A DNA stretch of 64,000 nt from Oceanobacillus halophilus. GTDB lineage: Bacteria; Bacillota; Bacilli; Bacillales; Amphibacillaceae. This document shows positions 28,805 to 38,015 of the stretch, one piece after another (positions within the stretch are counted from its first letter, which is position 1; the number at the start of each line of letters is the position of its first letter). Location of the stretch: positions 620,001 through 684,000 of the forward strand of contig NZ_RBZP01000001.1 of assembly GCF_003628505.1 (NCBI RefSeq), read 5' to 3'. The position numbers and the translations under genes were made by a program. A model generated the notes under the pieces. It searched no databases and was not told the DNA's origin. It worked only from the letters and a program-made list of their open reading frames with translations.

Positions 28805-29824
28805 TTAAGAAACTCTAATTAGTTCATATAATAATAACTCAAACGCAAGTTGCTTTTCCATTTTTCCTTGTTTCATGATTGCATCTGTTTCCGTTAACTT
28901 ATCCATAATACTTTGTAGCTTTTCAACAGTGAATTTTCGTTCCCTGCTCATAGCTATTTTTACCACATAAGGATGAACACCTAACTGTTTCTGCATTTGA
29001 AACTGACTATAGCCTTTCTGTCTTAAAAGTTTCACTCGTAATATAGTTCTAAACTGGAAAGCAAGTAACCCAATTAAAGCTATTGGTTCTTCATTCATTT
29101 TTTCCAAGTCTTTGTAAATGGAAAGTGCTCTATGTAAATCTCTTGCTATAACTGCATCAACTAAACGTAATGAGGAACTATTAGATGTATGAGAAATTAA
29201 ACTTTCAACGATGTCTTTAGTGACATGGCCGTTCTCTCCAACAAACAAAGCAAACTTTGTTAATTCCTGTTCCAATAATTGAAGGTTTGTAGATAATTCA
29301 TTTTCGATGACTTCATAAGCTTCACTATCAATAGTTATATTCCATTGATTGATCAATGACTCTATCCATGAGGCTATATCCTTTTCTTTTATCGGTTCAC
29401 AATTTGCAACAGTAGCATGTTTTTTTAGTAATTTACTGACCTTTTTCCTCTCATCTAATTTTTCATATGGAGCAATGATTACTAAAACAGAATAATCAAC
29501 TGGATTCTCTACATACCGTCCAACTGATTCCAAATCATGATCAAATGGTAGTTTATCTGGTTTTGATTTTAAAAAGACCGGATTAGTTGCAATAACTAAT
29601 TTTTTTTCACCAAAAAATGGATAGGTTTCCACATCACTAATTACTTCCTGAATAGGAATTTCTTCTAGGTCATATACGGAAAGATTTTCTTTATCCTGAC
29701 CCAACACACTTCCGATTATTTCCTTTTTAATATTCTCAATAAAATAATTTTCGGATCCATAGAGAAAATAAACAGGAGCAATCTTATTTTTCTTTATATT
29801 TTTCAATACTTCTATGTAGGACAT
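28805..29824 (-). CDS. holA: DNA polymerase III delta subunit
   Basis: 339 residues from the ATG at 29824 (MSYIEVLKNIKKNKIAPVYF). HolA (YqeN) opens the sliding clamp in the clamp loader. YFLYGSENYFIE near the N-terminus and LLAFQFRTILRVKLLRQKG in the C-terminal collar region are typical. The frame extends to 29863 without conserved sequence. Lies between rpsT and yqzM/comEC. Confidence 0.95.
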   Translation of the reverse strand: MSYIEVLKNIKKNKIAPVYFLYGSENYFIENIKKEIIGSVLGQDKENLSVYDLEEIPIQEVISDVETYPFFGEKKLVIATNPVFLKSKPDKLPFDHDLESVGRYVENPVDYSVLVIIAPYEKLDERKKVSKLLKKHATVANCEPIKEKDIASWIESLINQWNITIDSEAYEVIENELSTNLQLLEQELTKFALFVGENGHVTKDIVESLISHTSNSSSLRLVDAVIARDLHRALSIYKDLEKMNEEPIALIGLLAFQFRTILRVKLLRQKGYSQFQMQKQLGVHPYVVKIAMSRERKFTVEKLQSIMDKLTETDAIMKQGKMEKQLAFELLLYELIRVS

Positions 29825-29941
29825 TCTATTCACTCCACTCCAATTACCTAACAAACAAATCAAACTAATTCAGAACCTTATTAGTTCATTTTATACATAC
29901 ATATATGGTAAATTGTAGATAGAAGAATAGCAAGAAGTAAA

Positions 29942-30034
29942 TGGAGGGAAATTTTAACCAACTATACCCTTCAATTTCCCTCCAGGATCTATATAAACGT
30001 TTGGCATATAGCTCTAGAAACTATATGTCAAACG
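29942..30034 (+). ncRNA. Two strong stem-loops upstream of yqzM (unassigned structured region)
   Basis: Stem 1: a 12-bp perfect inverted repeat (TGGAGGGAAATT / AATTTCCCTCCA) with a 19-nt loop, 29942-29984. Stem 2: 14 bp (CGTTTGGCATATAG / CTATATGTCAAACG, 9-nt loop), 29998-30034. It pairs fully only as plus-strand RNA, because position 7 is a G-U wobble. They sit in the 360-bp holA-yqzM divergent gap, upstream of both genes, where ordinary terminators are not expected. Whether this is an RNA gene, a leader or a relic is unknown. Confidence 0.35.
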
Positions 30035-30187
30035 ATATTTGTTAATAGGATATGTCTTCTTAACAAAAGTATAGATGTTAAGTCTTTCTAATTATGGATA
30101 GGAAAAGATATTTATGACAATTTTCATTCATAAGTAGATTTTTTGAATAATTTCCTTTATACTATTGATGAAACAGGAGGGGTCAAA

Positions 30188-30325
30188 GTGAACGAATTTG
30201 AAAATAATCCGCAATCAAAACACAGTAATGATGTTGTGGATTCAATTAAGGGGTTTGTTGGATCATTTCTTTTCTTTGTATTAATATTCGCAATTGGCGT
30301 TGTAATTAGTGTAGTTGGTGGGTAA
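30188..30325 (+). CDS. yqzM: YqzM family small membrane protein
   Basis: 45 residues from a GTG at 30188 preceded by AGGAGG. Starts MNEFENNPQSKHSNDVVDS, matching the Bacillus YqzM pattern, and ends in one transmembrane helix (FLFFVLIFAIGVVISVVGG). The frame extends upstream to 30143 without an initiation site. Function unknown; conserved next to comEC and holA. Ends at a shared terminator with comEC. Confidence 0.9.
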   Translation: MNEFENNPQSKHSNDVVDSIKGFVGSFLFFVLIFAIGVVISVVGG

Positions 30326-30366
30326 AAAAGTACTTAACGATTTTCAAAAACACATAATTTCGGTGT

Positions 30367-30404
30367 AAAAGAGACTGAAGGAATAATTACAGTCTCTTTT
30401 TTCG
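30367..30404 (+). terminator. Bidirectional terminator between yqzM and comEC
   Basis: AAAAGAGACTG and CAGTCTCTTTT form an 11-bp stem around a 12-nt loop, followed by T6 on plus and T4 on minus. It ends both convergent transcripts. Confidence 0.88.
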
Positions 30405-30461
30405 TCTGTAGAAACTCATTGTTAATGGGAGAAGTAAATTAATTGTATTTCCGTGATTATA

Positions 30462-32741
30462 CTATGGGAAATAGGTAAAAAATGTTCCTGAATTTTTATC
30501 AAACCGAAATTGAACGGCACCATGAATATCGGTACGCAGTATCATACTTTTTTGTTCATTTAATCGGCTAATAACTTCCTCGGCGGGGTGACCATATCTA
30601 TTGTTCTGTCCAACGGAAATGAGTGCGAATTGTGGTTTTACTTTTTGTAGGAAGACTTTTTCAGAAGACGTGTTACTTCCATGGTGTGCCACTTTTAAAA
30701 CATCAATATCCAAATTTGGATATGTTTTTATTAATTCTTTTTCAATGTCTTTTCCTATATCCCCTGTAAATAACCATTTTAAACTTCCAATTTCTGTCAG
30801 CAATACAAGTGAATTTTCATTGGTGTCATTTGCATCTTTTATTGGTCCCATCACAAAGAATGAATAATCATTTACATGTATAGTTTGTTTCGCAGCTACT
30901 TTATTAACATTTACATTTTTCCTATTCCACAATTGCGCTTCCTCTTCAGTAATAGTATAAAAAGCGGGTAGGAAAATCTCCTTTACTTCCATATCCTCTA
31001 CGATGAAAGGAGCACTTCCTACATGATCACTATCCTCATGTGTCAAAAATAACGCATCTATTCGATGTATTCCCCTTGAATATAAATATGGCTTTATTAT
31101 CTGTTGATACACATTTTCATTTGCTTGTCCATCTTCAAAGGATACCCTCGCACCAGCATCAATCATAAATACTCCTTTTCTATAAGGTAATTCAATAACA
31201 TAAGCATCCCCTTGCCCTATATCCAACATAGTTACGGTTCCTACGGGAGATACATACGGTCTTACTGCAATTAAAACTAGAAAAACGCAAATAGAGACAC
31301 CATATAAAAAAGCATGTTTAAGTTTATTTTGTTGTGCTTCTACCATTAAGAGAAACAATAAAACATAATAAAAAATAGCCATTTCTAATGTAAAAGTTCC
31401 AAAAATCCATGGATAATTTACTGTATTATCGAGCCACCTTACTAAAGTTAAAACGAGTTCATTTAAATTAATAAACAAACGATCAAATACGGAAAGCATG
31501 GGAATCGAGAGTAACGTTAATGGGAGCATTACATACATAAACGGAATAACTAGGAGTGAAAAATAAGGAATGATTAAAACATTCAATAAGATGGATAAAG
31601 GCTGCATCATTGAAAAGTAGGTGAACTGGAATGGAAGAATAATCATTTGAGCAATAAAACTTATCTGTAAAGATTGAAAAAGAACATGACGTGTTGAAGC
31701 TATCCAAGTCTTGGATAGAAAAATACCAAACGTTACAAGAAATGAAAATTGAAAACCTACATGGTAAATCAAGTATGGATTTAAATAAATGAATAAGATA
31801 AAAACAATGGATAAAACATCGGTGATACTAAAACGAAATTTACCTTTAGAAAGAAAAATAATAATCATAACCATTATACTTGCTCTCCAGACAGACGGCT
31901 CCCCTCCTGCCAGCACGGCATAAATGGGTAATATCAAAATCACTAGCCATTGAGCTTTTTCTCTTGTTAGTATGGAGAGTTTTATAAGTATAAAATACAG
32001 AAACGCTAGTAAAAGTGCTATGTGTGTACCAGAAATGGCAATTATATGCGTTAATCCCCACCTTCGAAAAAGCTGTACAGTTTCTTCAGACAACCCGCTA
32101 TCATCACCAAGAACAAGAGAAGTAAGCCAAGATGCTGTGTAAGTACTAATATTATTTTCCACTTCTGATATAAGATTAGAACGAACAGCAAAAAAATTAT
32201 TAAAAACCGAGGAACCTTTGCAAGATATATTATCTAGGGAATCTATTACCACTTGACTACTAATTCCTTTTTTCAGAAGGTAGGATTGATAATCAAACTG
32301 TCCAGGATTTCTACTTCTTTCTGGGATTTCTTTCTTCCCTTCAATCATACATGTTGCTCCATATTTAATATCTTTTGTATCTTCATTTGCTATCTGAGGG
32401 AAATATACGATTAGTATTTTTGTATTCGAAGATTTTTCTTGAAGCGTGAATTCTAGTTTTTTGTTTGAGGAGGATATTGCACTAGTAATGGTACCATATA
32501 TATATTCTGTTTCTGCTGATTGGAGTTTTTCAAGAGAAAGATCCCCTATCTTAGGGATATGGAACAGAAAAATAAGGAGAAAGATTAAGGAAACTACTAT
32601 CGGCAGTTTCCTTAATCGCATGGTGTAGTACAAATAAAACAACCAAAGAAAATAAATGATAGCAATAATATAAGTATTGAATTGAATAGTTATTACCACA
32701 CAAATAACGGATAATGCAACAATATGCCAATGTCCCTTCAC
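30462..32741 (-). CDS. comEC: DNA uptake channel protein ComEC
   Basis: 759 residues. ComEC forms the membrane channel for single-stranded DNA during transformation. N-terminal helices and an extracellular OB-like region (about 1-200), a competence membrane domain (about 215-480, with GDDSGLS and HIIAISGTHIALL), and a C-terminal metallo-beta-lactamase-like domain. The last contains DIGQGDAYVI, LTHEDSDHVGSA and AHHGSNTSS, with metal ligands intact. GTG start. Intact, so uptake machinery may be functional. Confidence 0.96.
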   Translation of the reverse strand: MKGHWHIVALSVICVVITIQFNTYIIAIIYFLWLFYLYYTMRLRKLPIVVSLIFLLIFLFHIPKIGDLSLEKLQSAETEYIYGTITSAISSSNKKLEFTLQEKSSNTKILIVYFPQIANEDTKDIKYGATCMIEGKKEIPERSRNPGQFDYQSYLLKKGISSQVVIDSLDNISCKGSSVFNNFFAVRSNLISEVENNISTYTASWLTSLVLGDDSGLSEETVQLFRRWGLTHIIAISGTHIALLLAFLYFILIKLSILTREKAQWLVILILPIYAVLAGGEPSVWRASIMVMIIIFLSKGKFRFSITDVLSIVFILFIYLNPYLIYHVGFQFSFLVTFGIFLSKTWIASTRHVLFQSLQISFIAQMIILPFQFTYFSMMQPLSILLNVLIIPYFSLLVIPFMYVMLPLTLLSIPMLSVFDRLFINLNELVLTLVRWLDNTVNYPWIFGTFTLEMAIFYYVLLFLLMVEAQQNKLKHAFLYGVSICVFLVLIAVRPYVSPVGTVTMLDIGQGDAYVIELPYRKGVFMIDAGARVSFEDGQANENVYQQIIKPYLYSRGIHRIDALFLTHEDSDHVGSAPFIVEDMEVKEIFLPAFYTITEEEAQLWNRKNVNVNKVAAKQTIHVNDYSFFVMGPIKDANDTNENSLVLLTEIGSLKWLFTGDIGKDIEKELIKTYPNLDIDVLKVAHHGSNTSSEKVFLQKVKPQFALISVGQNNRYGHPAEEVISRLNEQKSMILRTDIHGAVQFRFDKNSGTFFTYFP

Positions 32742-32759
32742 ACTTTATTCACCTAAATT

Positions 32760-33329
32760 CTATTTACTAGAAGTAAATAACTTCTCCGCTTCATTTTTTA
32801 ATTTTTCTACTGTGTGGTAATCATTACTCGTATGTTCTAACTCATCAATCAATGTTTTTACAAATTTATTCTTTTCTTGGTATTTCGTATCTACGGCTAA
32901 ATAGTCTAATTCAACTTTTTTAGTTGTTACTCCAGCTTCATTAAATAATTGAATGGCGTATTCATGATTCCGATAATCTTCAGCATAGTAAACGGTTTTT
33001 ATCCCGCTTTGAATAATTTGCTTGCAACATTGTAAGCACGGATAATGTGTCACATAAATATCAGCGTTATCCGTAGGAACTCCGAACTTTGCACACTGCA
33101 ATAAAGCGTTAGCTTCTGCGTGTACCGTTCGTACACAATGGCCATCAATAACATAACACCCGTCATCAATACAATGAACACTGCCTGATACACTGCCATT
33201 ATATCCACCAGCAATAATTCTTTTATCACGAACAATGGTTGCACCAACCATCAGCCTTGTACAAGTGCTACGTAAAGCCAACAGATGACTTTGAGCCATA
33301 AAGTATTGATCCCATGAGATTCTTTCCAT
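32760..33329 (-). CDS. comEB: ComEB, deoxycytidylate deaminase family
   Basis: 189 residues with the dCMP deaminase zinc site HAEANALL and PCLQCCK, plus RSTCTRLMVGA. The family deaminates dCMP to dUMP for thymidylate synthesis; the gene lies in the comE operon but is dispensable for competence in Bacillus. Eighteen bases separate it from comEC. The gap before comEA is longer than usual and contains repeat DNA. Confidence 0.95.
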   Translation of the reverse strand: MERISWDQYFMAQSHLLALRSTCTRLMVGATIVRDKRIIAGGYNGSVSGSVHCIDDGCYVIDGHCVRTVHAEANALLQCAKFGVPTDNADIYVTHYPCLQCCKQIIQSGIKTVYYAEDYRNHEYAIQLFNEAGVTTKKVELDYLAVDTKYQEKNKFVKTLIDELEHTSNDYHTVEKLKNEAEKLFTSSK

Positions 33330-33504
33330 ATTTGAGTCCCCTTCATCTACTTTGTCTTAATTCTTAGTTTACATGGCACAACAAAACATGACAAGTTCTT
33401 TCATTCTCATAGGCCATTCCTTAACAGATTCTTGCTTTTTAATACTTTACATTTTGTAAGACTGCTAATTTCTTTAATTAAGAATAAATATCTAATTTAG
33501 TGCT

Positions 33505-33652
33505 TTGTTGATTTCCGCTCCGGGCAGTCGCTTTCCGTAGCGGGGTTAACGAATCGCTCCATTAGTTATTTATTCTGAATTAAATATATCAGGAGTTTCT
33601 ATCAACTTGTAAAAGTGCAAAATGCCACAAATATAAGAAAAGAGCCTTTTCA
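33505..33652 (-). repeat. Dispersed intergenic element fragment between comEA and comEB
   Basis: Read on the minus strand it begins GGCTCTTTTC and continues with a GCATTTTG segment, TTGATAGAAACTCCTGAT and ATTTAATTCAGAATA. This is the same left end as the copy at 15021 and the fragments at 46865 and 56095. A short GC-rich part with CGGAAAGCG ends it; the rest of the element is missing. Confidence 0.75.
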
Positions 33653-33666
33653 CAAAAAGTGATTGA

Positions 33667-34266
33667 CTAAGGGACTTGTATATCATCTTTGAAATTATTC
33701 AATGTCTTTTCTCCAATCCCTGGAATCTCAAGCAAGTCTTCAACGGATTGAAAATACCCATTTTCCTCTCTAAATTGAATAATAGCTTGCGCCTTAGATG
33801 GGCCTATCCCATTTAGTGATTCAATATCGTCTTGGGATGCATAATTAATTCTAATTTTACTAGTTGAGCTTGACACGTTTGCATTTACATCCATAGAACT
33901 ATTTTTGTCTGGTATCATGATAATCATTTCATCATGCACTTTCTGGGCTAGATTAACTTGACTCTGATCAGCATCACTGGTAAATCCACCCGCTTCTTTT
34001 ATAACATCGATAACTCGTGTACCATTTTTCATTTCATATACACCAGGTTCTTCTACAGATCCTTTTACATCCACAACTACCAGTTGTTCTTCCTCTTCCG
34101 CATTATCATGCGCATCATTTCCACCAGAAAAACTATCAGGTGTGCTGACTGACATAAACTCTGAATCAGATTCATCAACTTTGTCATCCCTGGAAAAAAT
34201 AAAAAACAGAAGAACAAATAACCCAAGTACAATAAAAAAAGAGGCTTTTTTCAGTAGATCTAGCAA
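33667..34266 (-). CDS. comEA: Competence DNA receptor ComEA
   Basis: 199 residues. ComEA binds double-stranded DNA at the outer face of the membrane for uptake. One transmembrane segment (about 8-25), an acidic linker, an SLBB-type domain (VVVDVKGSVEEPGVYEM), and a C-terminal pair of helix-hairpin-helix motifs (DIESLNGIGPSKAQAII and LLEIPGIGEKTLNNF). TTG start behind AGGATGTG. The intergenic element inserted before comEB may affect read-through. Confidence 0.94.
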   Translation of the reverse strand: MLDLLKKASFFIVLGLFVLLFFIFSRDDKVDESDSEFMSVSTPDSFSGGNDAHDNAEEEEQLVVVDVKGSVEEPGVYEMKNGTRVIDVIKEAGGFTSDADQSQVNLAQKVHDEMIIMIPDKNSSMDVNANVSSSTSKIRINYASQDDIESLNGIGPSKAQAIIQFREENGYFQSVEDLLEIPGIGEKTLNNFKDDIQVP

Positions 34267-34412
34267 GAGGAATCACATCCTATCGTTTTGTTAGAGGTTT
34301 TGAGAGGAAAATGGGGCCACTTATTTATAATCATTCGACACAAATTAACAAATTCCTGCTTTGACAGAAAAACTTTTCACACTCTTATATCACAAGTCTA
34401 CATATACATCAA

Positions 34413-34443
34413 AAAGCACGAAATCCTTAATGATCTCGTGCTT
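34413..34443 (-). terminator. Terminator of the yqeG-yqeM operon
   Basis: AAAGCACGAGATC on the minus strand pairs with GATTTCGTGCTTT around a 5-6-nt loop, followed by TTTTT. It overlaps the last codons of yqeM. Confidence 0.85.
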
Positions 34444-35176
34444 TCTCTGCAACAAAGAATATTCTTTCTGAGTTTTCCTCAATATTATTATCTATTACAG
34501 AAAAGTCTGCATACACTTTTATGTTACTGAATCCTGCTTTTAACAATAAGTTGGAATAAAATGTAATGGAATAAGTTCGTTGATGGTGAATTTCATCAAA
34601 TCTATTATACTTTTGACCATCTGAAACAAAAAATGTTAAGTCATGATACATTTCACCTTTTTCGTCGCCTTCTGTGCAGAACCAAATATAGGATACATCG
34701 TCCAATACATCAGCAAATGTTTGATTGTGATAGTTATTTTCTACCTGATGCAAAGAATGGATGTCGAATAGAAATAGACCTCCTGATTTTAATGAAGAAA
34801 AAGTCCGTTTAAAAACTTCCTTTAAATCAGCTTCTTCTGTAACATAGTTGATTACATCACAATAACTGATAGCAGCGTCTAAATTACTTAATCCTTCTAA
34901 TTCTCTTATATCCTGATGTAACCAAGTGATATTTTGTTTATTTTCAGTAGCTTTGTTGTTCGCATACGTAAGCATATCAGAAGAATTGTCAACACCAATC
35001 ATTTGAAAACCTTTTCCTGCAAGCCTTACGGTAATTTCTCCAGTACCGCATCCAAGGTCCACTATTCTTTCTACATGGTTTCCTTCTAACATGCTTTCCG
35101 TAAACTCTATCCATTTATCGTACGGTGCGTCTTCCATCAATTTGTCGTATACGTATGCCATTTGTTTATAAGCCAT
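34427..35176 (-). CDS. yqeM: Class I SAM-dependent methyltransferase YqeM
   Basis: 249 residues. SAM-binding glycine loop VDLGCGTGEITVRL near residue 40, acidic D60 region (GVDNSSDML) and motif YCDVINYV. Substrate is unknown. Final gene of the yqeG-yqeH-aroE-yhbY-nadD-yqeK-rsfS-yqeM operon, whose other members act on ribosome assembly and NAD synthesis, so an RNA or ribosome substrate is plausible but unproven. Confidence 0.92.
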   Translation of the reverse strand: MAYKQMAYVYDKLMEDAPYDKWIEFTESMLEGNHVERIVDLGCGTGEITVRLAGKGFQMIGVDNSSDMLTYANNKATENKQNITWLHQDIRELEGLSNLDAAISYCDVINYVTEEADLKEVFKRTFSSLKSGGLFLFDIHSLHQVENNYHNQTFADVLDDVSYIWFCTEGDEKGEMYHDLTFFVSDGQKYNRFDEIHHQRTYSITFYSNLLLKAGFSNIKVYADFSVIDNNIEENSERIFFVAEKARDH

Positions 35177-35180
35177 TCTG

Positions 35181-35537
35181 TTACCCTTCTAAGCCTATCT
35201 CTAATGGAATACGTGAAGCATCCCCCCAAAGTCTTTCCAGGTTATAATAGCTCCGTTCATCTTTGTGGAACACATGGCAAACTACGTCACCTACATCAAC
35301 CAATATCCAACGTGCTTGTTCAAAACCTTCGAGACGTTTGACATCAATCCCAATTTCATCCATCTTATCCTTTATTTCTCTAGCAATGGATTGTACTTGT
35401 CGCTCATTATTTCCGTGACAGATGATGAAATAATCAGCTACAAGGGAAACATCGTGCATATCTAATGCGATAATGTCTTCTGCTCTCTTATCATCACATA
35501 CTAGTGCAATTTGTTGTACAATTTCTTTAATTTCCAT
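35181..35537 (-). CDS. rsfS: Ribosomal silencing factor RsfS
   Basis: 118 residues, RsfS/DUF143 family. It binds ribosomal protein L14 and blocks subunit joining in starvation. Motifs: DISLVADYF-like VSLVADYFIICHG and the tryptophan-containing EGFEQARWILVDVGDVVCHVF. Abuts yqeK and is 4 bp from yqeM. Confidence 0.96.
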   Translation of the reverse strand: MEIKEIVQQIALVCDDKRAEDIIALDMHDVSLVADYFIICHGNNERQVQSIAREIKDKMDEIGIDVKRLEGFEQARWILVDVGDVVCHVFHKDERSYYNLERLWGDASRIPLEIGLEG

Positions 35538-36113
35538 CTAATTATTCCCTCCATTAGTACGTATTGTAAGATCATTATATGCATAAAATGTATCCGGGTA
35601 TATAATGGCATTCTTACTCATTAGAAATGAAATCATATTTTTAGAAGTCATCCAGCAAGCATGAACTAAGTTTGTTTCCGCCACTTCCCTTACTTCTTGT
35701 AGCCCAGGAAATTCTCTTCCAGGTTCTATATAATCTGCTAAGAAAATAATCATTTCTAATTTACTCATGTTTGCTCTTCCTGTTGTATGGTAATAAATAG
35801 CTCTTTGAACATCGTTATCCTTAATTCCATACTCCTTTTCTATCAAGATCGAAGCAACAGGACCATGCCATAATTCATGATGAAACTTTAATAAATCCTT
35901 TGGCAATGGATCCATTTTTATTATTCTTTCCATTTCATCGAGGGAACGATACTTACAATAATCATGAAATACAGCAGCAAGTTCTGCTTTCAATTTTGAT
36001 TCTCCATATTTCTCAGCTAATTTCACAGCTGTGTCTCGTACCCTCAACGTGTGTTCAAATCTTTTTTGCGTTAGATGTGGTTTAACCACTTCAATTGCAT
36101 CATCAATCTTCAT
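35538..36113 (-). CDS. yqeK: HD-domain Ap4A hydrolase YqeK
   Basis: 191 residues from the ATG at 36113, overlapping the nadD stop by 11 bp. HD phosphohydrolase; YqeK enzymes hydrolyse diadenosine tetraphosphate symmetrically to ADP. Metal-binding residues are visible in RFEHTLRVRD, AAVFHDYCKYR, HHELWHGPVAS and ADYIEPGRE. Joined to nadD upstream and rsfS downstream. A longer frame to 36158 lies inside nadD and has no start signal. Confidence 0.94.
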   Translation of the reverse strand: MKIDDAIEVVKPHLTQKRFEHTLRVRDTAVKLAEKYGESKLKAELAAVFHDYCKYRSLDEMERIIKMDPLPKDLLKFHHELWHGPVASILIEKEYGIKDNDVQRAIYYHTTGRANMSKLEMIIFLADYIEPGREFPGLQEVREVAETNLVHACWMTSKNMISFLMSKNAIIYPDTFYAYNDLTIRTNGGNN

Positions 36114-36669
36114 ATAACCTCTTCTCCCTAATATAACGATTGACTTCATCTGGAACAATATACTTCACTGACTGCTTGTTACGTAGCCTTTTTCTCAACA
36201 TGGATGAGGAAATATCTAACATTGGAATATCTACTTGGATGATAGGGTATTCCGTTTCTAATTTATATCCCGACCGTTTCACACCAACAAATTGTATCAT
36301 TTGAATTAGTTCATTAATTCTGTGCCAATTCGGCAAGTATTCCACCATGTCTGCACCAATAATGAAATAAAAGTCAATATCTTCATATTCCTGTTTTAAA
36401 TATGTGATCGTATCATAAGTGTATGATTTTCCTAACCGCTCAATCTCAATGGCGTTTATTTTAAAATATTTATTACTGCTTATCGCTATTTGGAGCATTT
36501 TCATTCGATGTTCCGCACTTGTTTCCGATTCACTCTTATGTGGTGGTGTATAGGTCGGTATAAACCATATTTCTTGTAAATTTAACTCTATGCGTACTTC
36601 TTCAGCAATAAGTAAATGACCTAAATGCGGTGGATCAAATGTACCACCTAAGATTCCGACTCGTTTCAT
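36103..36669 (-). CDS. nadD: Nicotinate-nucleotide adenylyltransferase
   Basis: 188 residues. NadD makes deamido-NAD from nicotinate mononucleotide and ATP. Nucleotidyltransferase signature GGTFDPPHLGHLLIAEE at the N-terminus and ISSSMLRKRL near the C-terminus, with WFIPTYTPPHK between. Eleven bases from yhbY and overlapping yqeK. Confidence 0.97.
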   Translation of the reverse strand: MKRVGILGGTFDPPHLGHLLIAEEVRIELNLQEIWFIPTYTPPHKSESETSAEHRMKMLQIAISSNKYFKINAIEIERLGKSYTYDTITYLKQEYEDIDFYFIIGADMVEYLPNWHRINELIQMIQFVGVKRSGYKLETEYPIIQVDIPMLDISSSMLRKRLRNKQSVKYIVPDEVNRYIREKRLYED

Positions 36670-36680
36670 TTATAACTCCC

Positions 36681-36971
36681 TTACGGTAACTGCAGTTGTT
36701 TATTTTCTTTAGATTCCTTATAAAGAACAATGTTATTCCCTATAATTTGTACTATTTCAGCTTCTGTTCCTTCCGATAACTGATTGGCAACGACGTCTTT
36801 ATCCTCCATACAATTTTGTAGGATACTTACCTTGAGTAATTCTCTTTTTTCTAAAGCTTCACTAATTTGTTTTATCATATTTTCGTTGACACCATCTTTT
36901 CCTACTTGAAAAATTGGCTTTAGATGATGAGCTTCTGATCGTAAAAATCGTTTCTGTTTTCCTGTTAGCAT
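36681..36971 (-). CDS. yhbY: YhbY-family CRM domain RNA-binding protein
   Basis: 96 residues from the ATG at 36971 (GGAAGG upstream), equivalent to YqeI in Bacillus. Single CRM domain, associated with pre-50S ribosomes. Signature KRFLRSEAHHLKPIFQVGKDG and a GTEAEIVQIIGNNIVLY end. The frame continues upstream into aroE, but conservation starts at this methionine. Confidence 0.95.
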   Translation of the reverse strand: MLTGKQKRFLRSEAHHLKPIFQVGKDGVNENMIKQISEALEKRELLKVSILQNCMEDKDVVANQLSEGTEAEIVQIIGNNIVLYKESKENKQLQLP

Positions 36972-36975
36972 ATTA

Positions 36976-37818
36976 TTATCTTCCTTCCAGTATCTGTTGT
37001 AATTCCTTATCCATTTTTTCCATTTGTATGGTTTCCCCTGTCCATATTTCGAAAGCATATTGCGCTTGATACAAGAGCATCGTGTGACCAAAATGTAGTT
37101 TTGCACCAGCAACTTCTGCTTGAGTAAGAAAATCCGTTTTTATAGGTTGGTAAACAATATCACTGACGATAGTCCCTGGTTTGACTTCTCGAATTGAAAT
37201 AATCGACTCATGTATATTTGGTTTCATACCTACTGAAGTGGTTTGTATAATCACATCGTAATCTAATAAATCGTGTTCAGCATCTTTTAACGTGATGATG
37301 CGAGTTGTTGCTCTACTTCCGAGCTTAGCAATTTCAACCGCTTTTTCTTGTGTTCTATTCGCAATATCAATATTTTTATATCCCGCTTGATATAAGCCAT
37401 AGTAAATACCTCTAGCTGCGCCGCCTGCCCCTAATAATAAAATATTCACGGATTGGTTACCTTCCAAACTAGGATATTTATTTTCTAAGGAACGGACATA
37501 TCCTATACTGTCCGTATTATAGCCGATTAGCTTCCCATTCTTATTTAATACTGTATTAACGGCTCCGACATTCTTAGCACTATCATCGATTTTGTCCAAA
37601 TACGGAATGACTTCTTGCTTATATGGAATGGTTACATTAAACCCATCAACGTTATCTCGTTTCATTTGTTCAATACGCTCTTTTACAGACTCTGATGGTG
37701 TAATCTCATTAATAACATATGTTCCCTCTAAGTTAGCTTTTCTCAAAAATTGTTGGTGTATCCACGGTGAAAGTGAATGTTTTATTGGATAGCCAATTAA
37801 TTGAAAATTTAACCCCAT
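36976..37818 (-). CDS. aroE: Shikimate dehydrogenase
   Basis: 280 residues from the ATG at 37818 (GGGAGG upstream). Reduces 3-dehydroshikimate with NADPH in aromatic amino-acid synthesis. Motifs: GYPIKHSLSPWIH at the N-terminus, NVTIPYKQEV with the catalytic lysine, GYNTDSIGY, the nucleotide loop LLGAGGAARGIYY, and NRT for NADP. Sits in the conserved yqeH-aroE-yhbY order. Confidence 0.97.
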   Translation of the reverse strand: MGLNFQLIGYPIKHSLSPWIHQQFLRKANLEGTYVINEITPSESVKERIEQMKRDNVDGFNVTIPYKQEVIPYLDKIDDSAKNVGAVNTVLNKNGKLIGYNTDSIGYVRSLENKYPSLEGNQSVNILLLGAGGAARGIYYGLYQAGYKNIDIANRTQEKAVEIAKLGSRATTRIITLKDAEHDLLDYDVIIQTTSVGMKPNIHESIISIREVKPGTIVSDIVYQPIKTDFLTQAEVAGAKLHFGHTMLLYQAQYAFEIWTGETIQMEKMDKELQQILEGR

Positions 37819-38015
37819 TACTTTTTCCTCCCCCTGTACCATTACCAATTACTTCAACTAAATCTCTTTTCTACAAGTATTGTATTAAAATTCCGCACTA
37901 ATTGAGATAAGGCTTGTGTTATCGCTCCGGAAATGCAAGCACATAAATTAAATTCATCAGAACAACTATGTGATACTTTCTGTGTCAATAAAAAACAACT
38001 TAGAGTAAAGTGACT

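Noticed and set aside
34360-34392. TTGACA and TATATC on the plus strand near the 3' end of yqeM, resembling a promoter
   Set aside because: The spacer is 19 bp and any transcript would run antisense into yqeM through its terminator; no gene follows.
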